Positions 1 to 10,763 of a stretch of 64,000 nt of DNA are shown in pieces. Under the pieces are notes generated by a model. That model had not been told where the DNA came from, did not search any database, and was given only the letters and a program-made list of their open reading frames with translations. Origin of the DNA: Lutraria lutraria (taxonomy: Eukaryota > Mollusca > Bivalvia > Venerida > Mactridae); NCBI GenBank assembly GCA_964023205.1, contig OZ026850.1, positions 6,179,270 through 6,243,269 of the forward strand, in the 5' to 3' direction. How positions within the stretch are numbered: the stretch's first letter is position 1; each line of letters opens with the position of its first letter. Made by a program: the position numbers and the translations under genes.

Positions 1-1306
1 AAATTCATATTTTTACAAATTAATGGAAGAACCAGATTGTTCTTAAAAGTTACAACAATCTGACCCTTAACATGTCAGGATATTTTGATATTTGGTATTT
101 TGATAACTACATTGATATTTATCTTATTTTTTAAAGTGAATTAACTTTTGTAATTCTAATTAACTGTAATATCTCCTAAAATTTCTATTAAATGAAGTGT
201 TGAACCCACAGAATGTTTTTGTTAGATTCATTTATGAGGAGGTATATTCTACAATAAGCTCAGTGATTCTCAATTTAAGAACGCAGATAACATTTAACAC
301 CAATGGACTCTTTTTAAACTTACAAACCACACAAAAATGCATATTTAATTAGTTTAACTCGAAATGCGCAAAACTTTCGACGAATGCAACGAATTTGAAT
401 TTCGAAAGGTGCTCGATTCAGGTTCGCAGAGGAATCAATAGGCGTAAGTTTTACCTTTGGTCCTTTCGTATTAGTGTCGATATTCAAGTGACACATTCTT
501 ATTCATTGATATACACGTGGGGCATTCATGCCAAACATTGTCTGCTAAAGGTGTCTCTCAGTAATAAGTAGAAATGATTTACATTTTTTTTGGAGGTTGA
601 AGACGGTCACACTGTAGATGAGTTATGTTTTGCCACTATTAATATTTCATGGCCTTATCATAAATACAGGATATCAGTATAATCTGCAGAAGTCTTATGC
701 AAGCACTGGATGCCAACATAATCTGAAATGAGATCCTTTGGAAGCACAGAGCGCAACTACGAAATATAATAGCAGACCCAGCTTGATAGGGTCTGCCCAT
801 GAGTGGTAATGGAACGTGTAACACCTTTCATGACCCCTAGCACCGGCTCAGGCGGCACTTTACTATACCAATTGAGTATACTCCATGATCCAAAAGGACC
901 AGAAAATGTAACGATATAATAATTATGAAAGGAGATCCTTTGGAAGCACAGTATGTAGTCAAGAAAATATAATAGCAGACCCAGTTTGTTTATCTATATC
1001 TCTATATAGGTATGTTCCAGTGACTGCACATACCACTACATAGAGCTTGAAAAGACGAATATTTTGATACAAAAAACTCATTTCTTTTCAAAAAGTGGAG
1101 TCACAACATTCTGGAATTAGGGCGACGGTGTTATTCCAGCTAAATTAAACATGTTTACCACCTATGAATGACCTCTAAAACACCCTTTTATTATGTACGT
1201 ATAGTAAGGTATCTGGCTTGGATTTCAGGTCAAATCAAATTTCACCAATTTATAGATTTAAAAACTAAACCATAATTATATACTAAAATAATCCCACTGT
1301 ATAAAG
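1..1306. other. AT-rich non-coding DNA with a local duplication
   Basis: No coding region is supported here. A short segment is present twice in direct orientation, at about 727-790 and 923-990; both share gatcctttggaagcacag followed by a variable stretch and then aatataatagcagaccca. The two copies look like remnants of a dispersed or tandem repeat. The short minus-strand frame at 639-824 overlaps the first copy and is not convincing as a gene. Confidence 0.5.
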
Positions 1307-2033
1307 TGCATTGCAAGTAATTTGAAACAAATATTACATTTGATTGGTCTTCTATAAACCAATATCGCACGTACTTTACAATTTTTTGAACAATGATAAC
1401 AACTGTGTATATAGGAATATATTACAACAAATAACCTTAAAATCACTATAAATATATCATGTAGGGAACATTGTCTCAGTTTTTTGATAACGTCCTCGGT
1501 TCGTTAGATACTTGACTTTAAAGAAATTCCGTACCCAAAACCCCGATGTTTATTACGTAATACGTCATAGATAAAAAATGAAAACTTAACATTTCCGCTA
1601 CAAAATACCGAAGATCGCTTTGAAATCCGTCATCAAATAAGACGGCAATGTTAATTCGAAAATGACACCTACTGTGTTTTTTTAAGCTGAGGAATTAACG
1701 ATTAACGTGTCTGATCATTATCGTCTCGTGAAATCAACGAATTTGACGCACCAGAATCAATTTTGATAGCCAATCAAAATCGCTTTTGTTTACGGTTCAA
1801 TAATTGAAACCACGCCCAGGTTTGATGTGTAGTAAGAGAATTTATAACAATTTTTTGCCATTAATTAATTTATAGTATCATATATCGTACCAACACAATG
1901 CACATTACGCTAGAGATGTTTAACGCTGATAAGGAAAAGTCGATAAAGGGGTGCAGTATTTATCGCAATAAAACACCATTTTTAGCGTTCGGTTAGATTT
2001 TTTTTGCTTGGTATTAAAGTATGGTATTTAATC
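1307..2033 (+). repeat. Dispersed repeat, copy A
   Basis: This stretch is related in the same orientation to 7054-7573. Shared landmarks in the same order include taatttgaaacaaata, cttctataaaccaatatc, a GTCATAGAT motif, ttccg(c/t)tacaaaa, tagccaatcaaaatcg, ttaacgctgataa and a terminal gcttggt..aaagtatg block. Copy A is about 200 bp longer, mainly because of extra sequence around 1785-1915. No open frame is kept. It is a non-coding dispersed element; the class cannot be told from the sequence. Confidence 0.7.
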
Positions 2034-2602
2034 TTTTTAAATAACGTAAAATATCATTGTACGTTATTTTAGCGATTTTTACCAAGCAAGATACGTTAAG
2101 ACATTGATATTACAACCTTGCTAATCAGGTGGTCTCAAATTGAAGTAATCGTTTAAGGTCATATCGATTCAACACTGGTTGTGTTTATTAAACAATGATG
2201 AGCTCTATGTGCTTGCTACAGTGAGGTGCAACCGTTCAGAGCAAATTTTATCATTTATGAGAAACTACTCTTGGCACAAGTTGTTTGCTTTAAGACACAC
2301 ATTGATTTATTCACAGGCTGACATTAATCTTTCAACAAGCGTTACCACAGCATTACAGCTGTCGGTTCACCATGGTAACCAGACCTCATTCTTGAAAAAA
2401 ATAAATAGAAGTGCGCATAAGTTGTGAGATATGGTTAATAAAGAGAAATTCATTTTAGACAGAAACTATTTGTATCCTTCAGTTTGTTTATGTTCCCACA
2501 TTCGAATATCACATCCTTGTTGATGTATGAGACCAGTGTGTTCCAAAACAAATCCTGTATGTTCATTTTACGCATTTACTTTCAACATCTTGTTAATACA
2601 AA

Positions 2603-3475
2603 ATGGAGTTCGTTCGATTGTTCAAAGAAATCATAATGGTGTTAATTATTAGCAGGACTTCGTGGTCAATTTCGGTTGAACCAAAATATACAAAGTTTAT
2701 GTACGAGGAGCAGTTACTTGAGAAAATGGTGAGACTGGAATTGTTCGTGGAAAACATGGAAAACGATATCAAAAAGATCATCTCGGAATCTACGACTGTT
2801 TTGAAAGAAATACAAAATTCAACAAAGAGTGATCTGAACAAAATGGCTGCGAGAATTGATCGGTTAGAATCAGAGATGGGCAGTTTACAGGTGAATGTTA
2901 CCACAGCATCAGGAAGAACCGTGAGTGGAGAAGGTTAGAGAACACTTTTATCATTCCTCCATTTTATTTTGAATTATGTATTAAATTGAAATAAGCGAAT
3001 AAAAATCCCGTCAGAAGTGTACCTCATGTTAAGATATAAAATATGATTGCCCAACTTTGATTTTTTTATATGATTTTCAGGTTCTGATCCTATTGTGTTC
3101 AATGCCTACAGCGTACTTGCACAGTCGAATAATCCTGTAATCTTTGAAAAAACCAATTTGAACGAAGGCGATAAATATGATAAATCAACTGGTGTTTTCA
3201 CCGCTCCTGCAGATGGTGTTTATCAATTCAATGCCCAACTGTGTGTCAACAAAGATTATGATCTGGAATACTCTATACTTGTGGCATCAACCAAAATTGT
3301 GAAAGGTGAATTCCGGGCAGCGTCTGACTCGGGTGATGAAAAGTGTACGTCATTTAGCGCAGTGTCTATTGTTCGTAAAGGTGAAGCAGTGTCTGTGTCT
3401 GGTGGATCAGCATCTCTGGATGCCAGCACTGACGATCCTCATTATTTTTCGGGTGCTTTACTTCAACGGCTGTAA
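2603..3475 (+). CDS. Secreted coiled-coil C1q-domain-containing protein (2 exons)
   Basis: Exon 1 is 2603-2933 and exon 2 is 3081-3475; the 147-bp intron has a GTTAGA donor and a TTTTCAG acceptor and splits a glycine codon in phase 1. The 241-residue product starts with a hydrophobic signal peptide (about residues 1-24, core IIMVLII). A charged heptad-like coiled coil follows at about 32-100. A C1q domain fills about 112-241: FNAYSVLAQ opens it, GVFTAPADGVYQF is the characteristic core, and FSGALLQRL closes it. The ATG at 2603 has A at -3 and G at +4. In bivalves such proteins are soluble trimer-forming pattern-recognition molecules of the C1q/TNF superfamily; there is no collagen stretch, so it is the sghC1q type. 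The immune role is inference from the family. No AATAAA lies close downstream (nearest about 3987). Confidence 0.93.
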
Positions 3476-4657
3476 ATCACACGACTACCATCTACCACGA
3501 AATGTGATCATTTTTGTAATCTAGAACTACAGTGATTTTTTGCCAGATAGTATTGAAATACATATTTTATGTCTACTGACATTCTGATGGACCAATAACT
3601 GTTAGCGTCAGTCATATGAGACTATGTCTGATTTGTTTTATTTAATGATCGTTAGTCAGTCAGCACCTTTGTCGGAAGAAAATTACAAAAGACTGTTGTA
3701 GTTCTTTAGTGCTATGGGTCACTGTGTAATGTATGACTGGTGGAAACTGTATGATGTGATTTAGGACATTAACTATGTAAAAGTCAAACCATTGCATGCA
3801 GGGTCAGTGGCTTCCCTTTAGTTTACTATGATACATATATGATAGCAGGTAGTAAACAACAGTAAAATGATATGAATTTGTTCACATTTTTATCATAGAA
3901 ATACCGGTTATCTCAAAATATAAGTGGTTGATACCTTACTAGGCGTGTAGCCAGGCATACTCCAGTACTTCGATTTAAGAAAAATGAAATAAAAAACACG
4001 ACGTTTGACTTTAATAATCAACGATTAAACAGTTTATGAAGAATGTGACCTATGATCCCACTAGAACGTACTATTTACACTTTAGATAATTACATGTATT
4101 TGCATTATATTTGGCTTCAGAAGGAGTAAATATACATAAGAGTAGTCGAGATGTGGACCCTGCTTTCTCATTCATATTCATCGATTATGTCCTATTTTTC
4201 ATCCGGATAGTTTAGCATAATTGTCAGTTTTACATCCTGGAATTCTATGTTTTAACAATGTCTTACCAAGTACAAACAAGATTAACAGAGGTAGATCTAG
4301 GTGTGCAGGTTTGGCTTCCTCTTCCGTCTTAAAACTTGAGCTGGTCACTTCTCCAATATTTTGACAAGTTTCCATAAACATCTGACGCGACTCGAGTTTG
4401 ATCCGGGATCGCTGTTACGTATTACATTACAAACAACCAGTCAACAGTGTGTCCCCTTTTTGAAGCCTTGATACTTTTACAGTTTCATTGCAGTTTGAAA
4501 GTAGTCTCCCTTTAAATATTATTATTGGATTGTTTCCCTTTTTCTCGTTATATAAATGTACAGCAGATGATCGAGCGACTTATCAAGTCTGACCTAATAA
4601 TTTGTTGTTTTGATAAATTTGTATATGATCAACACATAATACTCGGCTTTATCCTTG
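3476..4657. other. Intergenic, downstream of the C1q gene
   Basis: This is AT-rich sequence with no convincing coding region. A possible AATAAA polyadenylation signal for the C1q gene lies near 3987, about 500 bases past the stop, so the 3' UTR may be long. Nothing else is recognised. Confidence 0.4.
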
Positions 4658-4659
4658 TA

Positions 4660-4845
4660 CAGTGGAACTTTTATAATCCGGAATGTCCGGACTGACAGAA
4701 TGTTCATAATAGAGAGGTTTTCGGATAAGGCAGGTTACGGATCATAAAGTTTATGAAATACATAATTGGAAAGTCGGCACCAGTTGACGTGTTTAGTTTA
4801 GAGAGGATTCTGGTTTTAAAAGTTCGGATTAAGGAGGTACGACTG
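4660..4845. mobile_element. Pogo/Tigger-like MITE with TA target duplication
   Basis: This is a 186-bp non-autonomous element. The left end reads CAGTGGAACTTTTATAATCC and the right end, read inward on the other strand, CAGTCGTACCTCCTTAATCC, giving imperfect terminal inverted repeats of about 22-25 bp. Both ends abut a TA dinucleotide (4658-4659 and 4846-4847), the target duplication of Tc1/mariner/pogo elements. A second element of the same type but different sequence lies at 63549-63728. There is no transposase frame. Confidence 0.72.
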
Positions 4846-4847
4846 TA

Positions 4848-5475
4848 CAGCAGACGATGAACGATTAAGTATTACAATACCATTTCAGAAACCACGTGCA
4901 GCTTTATTATAAGATTCAGAAATGCTTCACGCAGCATTTCAAGATATTTCATTCGGTATCTTTGTATATAATACGGTATCACAGCAATATGTGAGATTAT
5001 TTCTTATCTCTGATGTTCAGCTTGACAAAGTAAACTTAACCATGTGGAGTCTAATAAGCTCATTGGGTTTTCTTTTCTTAGACATGTTGACAGATTTTTT
5101 CGAAGTATGAATACTTTAAACCCCCAACAGGTTAATATAAAAGGCAGGTAATGGCTGGTGGGTGGTTTCCCTTGATTTTTAAACTGTTTTCAGCTCAGGG
5201 AGAGATTAAAAAAAACTGATATTAAATGGTGTTTTTAATCACTGAAAAATATTCTGAATGAAGCAAAATGATTCTTTTATCAGTCTAGACAAGAAATTTC
5301 AAAATGTATGAAGATTTAGGTTCTTAGATTTTCAAAACAATTTATGACAGAAATTCAAATTTGAATTAGAGGGAGGAGTTTATGTGGTTTAAACCCATCG
5401 TCTGCTTCAGCTATTTATAGATACAGTACAGTTAGTCTGTCAGTCAGCATTCACTGTATGTCTATCACAGATAAA
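4848..5475. other. Intergenic DNA without recognised features
   Basis: No gene is supported; the 62-codon frame at 4922-5110 has AT-rich, non-protein-like composition. Nothing else is seen. Confidence 0.35.
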
Positions 5476-5612
5476 ACAATGTGGACAGAGAGAGTTCATT
5501 TGATAAAACAATGTAGAGAGAGAGAGTTAATTTGATAAAACAATTTAGAGAGAGAGAGTTAATTTGATAAAACAATGTAGAGAGAGAGAGAGAGAGAGTT
5601 AATTTGCATCCG
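5476..5612. repeat. AG-rich compound microsatellite
   Basis: Four direct copies of a roughly 37-42 bp unit, each made of a ttgataaaacaat(g/t) core followed by an expanding (AG)n run. The AG tract grows from a few to about eight dinucleotides from left to right, a pattern of nested microsatellite and minisatellite expansion. Confidence 0.85.
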
Positions 5613-7053
5613 ATAGTCTGATCGGATGTTGCTCCTTTAATTACATTGATTTTATCGTACGTACTCGTATGTATCTCGGAAATATCTTATTTGTTGTACA
5701 AATGGTGCCCAAACATTCTATTTTCGATAAAAAACGTAAACTCGACGATTTGTGAATTCTATTCGTGACCTTGGTGATGCTATCATATAGTGTTTCAGTT
5801 CTGTTTATTTTTGTATATACATGTACATGTTTATATCGGAACCTACGGTCATACCTGTCAACAAAGGCCATCATTGGGAATAGCATAATGTGACCTTTAT
5901 ACGGAGGTCAATTAGTTCTTTAAAATATGTGACGGTTTTAAAATAATGGCTCTTAAACACAGGAATGCCTTCATTCGGATGTGGTCCAAAACACAGGTTT
6001 GACTGTATTTTAATTGTGTACGTTCACTGGGTATAATTCATTGGCAATGTTAATCCACAAACTCCACATGTCGATAACAACGTCCTGCTACGCAACAGTG
6101 TCCATTGATATAGACGTTTACGTCATTGATCATCGAGTCAGATCAGTTCCAAGATAATCTTTTCTAAATAAATTAAATGAAGATTTTCAAAGTATTGTTG
6201 ACTGTGACAGGAATAAAACATTTATGCGGAATGTCACTTCAGAAAAAAAATGTGTTTCTTTACAAGTAAACCGTAATCTGTAGGGCGTCAGTCATTTTGT
6301 CATCAAATTTTATTTTCTATTATTAGACACCTTGAATTTAAAACATATGAATGGAAATTTAAAAAAAATTGTTAATCTGTGATCTGTGGTTGAATTTTAA
6401 CACTTATTTATCATGCATCTTACTGTTATCCAGTTGATTTTGAGTTCTAAGAAGTGGTTGACATGTTTACACGTATTTGTCATGCATCTTATGGTGGATC
6501 AGTTTAGGTTACAAACTAAGTGTAGACAAGTGAACTTCTACGGTTACAATATTTTATACGTTTGTATTTACTAGTTTTTTATGACTGAGGTTTAAAGACA
6601 TACATGCTCCTATTATCTTCGAGCTAATATTTTGGTATCTCAATTCCGATAACATAAATGTTATTTCCGATGATTCGGGTATTACATCAAACAGTCACCA
6701 ATATTTGTGTTTGTTGGAGTTCAACGCTTTTTCAGCAGGTACATGCATTCATTTTCTTGACCTTGGCAGTGTATGGTACAGATTAGGTAACAAAACAAAA
6801 ACTTTTATCAGCTGCGTTATCTCCCGACATTGTGTATGTATGGTTTTAGTCAAGAATACATTAATTCAGGTTGGTAGCCACTGAACATCGATATAACTCG
6901 AGTTAAATTCCTACCTAGATAACGTTTGTTGATGAATGATGACATTTGGCTTTCGAAACCTCTCATTCAGGAGCGTTGCTGAATGTTTAAATCACACGAA
7001 TACGTAGTCGCATTCACATCACTGTGTGTCAAACCAGTGTAAGATATAACATA
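5613..7053. other. Intergenic DNA without recognised genes
   Basis: Low-complexity AT-rich DNA. Minus-strand frames such as 5641-5886 show no domain, no signal and no splice continuity. Two near-identical short phrases (tttgtcatgcatctta and a close variant, near 6410 and 6477) suggest old local duplication. Confidence 0.35.
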
Positions 7054-7573
7054 CACTGCATGTAATTTGAAACAAATACTATCATTGATTTGTCTTCTAT
7101 AAACCAATATCAAACGCAATTTACGTATTTTTGAACAACGATAACTACTCTGTAAAGAAATATATTGAAACATTTAGCCTTAAAATAGCTATAAGTACAG
7201 GGACCCTTTTGGAAAGCTTCAGACTTTCAAGAAAGCCCAGCATGAACCCCGCTGATATTACATAATAGGTCATAGATAGAAAACAAAAACAAGTATCAAA
7301 ATTCTGACGCACGGTTCCCTATATCAAATTTCCGTTACAAAACACCGAAAACCGCTCTGAAATCCATTTTCAAAAAAAGCGATAATCTTTAGATAAAAAC
7401 GATTAAGTAATCAACGAATTTCGATAAATTAATGCAGCCAATAGCCAATCAAAATCGATGGTTAACGCTGATAAAACCGGAAAAGGGGGAACGGTTTTAT
7501 AGCAATAAAAAAACTGCTTTTGTGCATTCGGTTACATGTTTGTGTTGCTTGGTGTGAAAGTATGATATTTAAC
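7054..7573 (+). repeat. Dispersed repeat, copy B
   Basis: Second and shorter copy of the repeat at 1307-2033, same orientation, about 520 bp. It shares tgtaatttgaaacaaata, cttctataaaccaatatc, a GTCATAGAT motif, tagccaatcaaaatcg, ttaacgctgataa and the end block with gcttggtgtgaaagtatg. Many point differences show that the copies are old. Confidence 0.7.
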
Positions 7574-8074
7574 CTAGTTTGTAAATGTGAATAAAATACG
7601 ATTTTACGCTTTTGGCATATTCAAATTCTCTCTTTCGCGGTTCTTTGTGTACTACACTGTATTTATCTCAGCATGTGACTTAATAATGATTATTATATTA
7701 GGTAAACGTGTTTAATATAATTATAATTTTTCGATGTTTATGATGCATTAAGGATATTATTACATTTAATGACAACATCTTAGGCGAGGAGCGACCGAGT
7801 AAACTGTTATCAATATCGTAGATTAAAATTCGCGCGAATAAGACACAAATCCGGCAGTGTGTGTAGACAGGAGGTAGTGACGGAACTGGGATGATAAAAA
7901 TTGTAATGAATTCTACATAAAACACAATAACTGAACCTATAATTATCTTAAATGAAAAAACGTCACAAAATTCGACCCGTTCAACTGACATAATGATGTG
8001 CTGTAAGAGGGCGTATGACTTTGTTCCGGTAAATGCGCCCATGTTTATATCTTTGCACAAAATGATACCAAAAA

Positions 8075-10245
8075 TTGATCCTAATGTAGTTATGTTTATG
8101 GTTACTTTATCCTAATATAGACATGTTAATGCTTACTTAATCCTAATACAGTCATTTTTATGGTTACTTGATCCTTATATAATCATGTTTATGATTTATT
8201 TATTTGATCCTAATATAGTCATGTTTATGATTACTTTATCCTAATATAGTCATGTTTATGATTACTTGATCCTAATATAGTCATGTTTATGATTACTTAA
8301 TCCTTATATAGTCATGTTTATGATTACTCAATCCTTATATAGTCATGTTTATGATTACTTGATCCTAATATAGTCATGTTTATGATTACTTGATCCTAAT
8401 ATAGTCATGTTTATGATTACTTAATCCTAATAGAGTCATGTTTATGGTTACTCAATCCTTATATAGTCATGTTTATTATTACTTGATCCTAATATAGTCA
8501 TGTTTATGATTACTTGATCCATATATAGTCATGTTTATGATTACTTAATCCTTATATAGTCATGTTTATGATTACTTGATCCTAATATAGTCATGTTTAT
8601 GATTACTTGATCCTTATGTATTCATGTTTATGATTACGCAATCCTTATATAGTCATGTTTATTATTACTTGATCCTAATATAGTCATGTTTATGATTACT
8701 TGATCCTTATATATTCATGTTTATGATTACTCAATCCTTATATAGTCATGTTTATGATTACTTAATCCTAATAGAGTCATGTTTATGGTTACTCAATCCT
8801 TATATAGTCATGTTTATTATTACTTGATCCTAATATAGTCATGTTTATTATTACTTGATCCTAATATAGTCATGTTTATGATTACTTAATCCTTATATAG
8901 TCTTGTTTATGATTACTTGATCCTAATATAGTCATGTTTATTATTACTTGATCCTTATATAGTCATGTTTATTATTACTTGATCCTAATATAGTCATGTT
9001 TATGATTACTTGATCCTAATATAGTCATGTTTATGATTACTTGATCCTAATATAGTCATGTTTATGATTACGCAATCCTTATATAGTCATGTTTATTATT
9101 ACTTGATCCTTATATAGTCATGTTTATTATTACTTGATCCTAATATAGTCATGTTTATGATTACTTGATCCTAATATAGTCATGTTTATGATTACTTGAT
9201 CCTAATATAGTCATGTTTATGATTACGCAATCCTTATATAGTCATGTTTATTATTACTTGATCCTAATATAGTCATGTTTATGATTACTTGATCCTTATA
9301 TATTCATGTTTATGATTACTCAATCCTTATATAGTCATATTTATGATTACTTAATCCTAATAGAGTCATGTTTATGGTTACTCAATCCTTATATAGTCAT
9401 GTTTATTATTACTTGATCCTAATATAGTCATGTTTATTATTACTTGATCCTAATATAGTCATGTTTATGATTACTTAATCCTTATATAGTCTTGTTTATG
9501 ATTACTTGATCCTAATATAGTCATGTTTATTATTACTTGATCCTTATATAGTCATGTTTATTATTACTTGATCCTAATATAGTCATGTTTATGATTACTT
9601 GATCCTAATATAGTCATGTTTATGATTACTTGATCCTAATATAGTCATGTTTATGATTACTTAATCCTAATATAGTCATGTTTATGATTACTTGATCCTA
9701 ATATAGTCATGTTTATTATTACCTAATCCTAATATAGTCATGTTTATTATTTCCTAATCCTAATATAGTCATGTTTATGATTACTTGATCCTAATATAGT
9801 CATGTTTATTATTACCTAATCCTAATAGAGTCATGTTTATGGTTACTTAATCCTTATATAGTCATGTTTATGGTTACTTGATCCTAATATAGTCATGTTT
9901 ATTATTACCTAATCCTAATAGAGTCATGTTTATGGTTACTTAATCCTTATATAGTCATGTTTATGGTTACTTGATCCTAATATAGTCATGTTTATGATTA
10001 CTTGATCCTAATATAGTCATGTTTATTATTACCTAATTCTAATAGAGTCATGTTTATGGTTACTTAATCCTTATATAGTCATGTTTATGGTTACTTGATC
10101 CTAATATAGTCATGTTTAATATTACCTAATCCTAATAGAGTCATGTTTATGGTTACTTAATCCTTATATAGTCATGTTTATGGTTACTTGATCCTAATAT
10201 AGTCATGTGTATGATTACTTGATCCTAATATAGTCATGTGTATGA
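8075..10245. repeat. 31-bp satellite array, about 70 units, with higher-order structure
   Basis: Head-to-tail units of 31 bp built around tgattacttgatcctaata followed by tagtcatgttta. Variant units (ttattattacttgatcc, tggttactcaatcc, cctaatagagtc, ccttatatagtc) are interspersed in repeating orders. Unusual single-unit variants recur exactly 589 bp (19 units) apart: agtcttg at 8900 and 9489, tattcatg at 8712 and 9301, gattacgca at 8632 and 9221. Near the right end, cctaatagag units recur every 3 or 4 units (9811, 9904, 10028, 10121). As 31 is not a multiple of three, no frame stays open. The array lies about 0.5 kb upstream of the galactosyltransferase start. Confidence 0.96.
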
Positions 10246-10763
10246 TTCATGACCAAAGAGGTGGTCAAGTACTAGAATTACTAGATTTGAGATTTTGAAG
10301 TATTTGTTGAACATAAAAGATAGCAATTACTTAATATCTACTATACGCTTAATTAAGAAAAATGTTAGCATTATTTCAGTGCTTTTTTATTCTGGAATAG
10401 ATGACTTGTGCAAAACCCGTTTGACCTCTTCTCTTATTTATATGTTAAAATCTATACACGATATTATTGGTTAAGATATTAAAACTCGGCATTTTCAGGT
10501 GATCTGTGTGGAATTATAGATACCGTTTATCTTTCATTACCTGGTCTTTTATCTTGACCGTTGTTTGCGGCTTGTATTGGAGACAGCTTTTATATTGAGA
10601 TAAACGCCGTATGACCTACATTTATTTACTGTATGTGACGGCGTGTAATAGAGTATTCATGTTTTTCCTGTTGATAAACGTATCATACTTCATTTTCAAA
10701 TCATGCAGCGAACTAGCATGATGATTATAGGGTGCAGCATTGTAAAATAGAAATATTTAGAAT

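Noticed and set aside
2593..2904. Minus frame of 103 codons opposite C1q exon 1
   Set aside because: Shadow of the real exon on the + strand.
8075..10245. CRISPR-like array
   Set aside because: Units are directly adjacent 31-bp repeats without unique spacers, in a eukaryotic genome.
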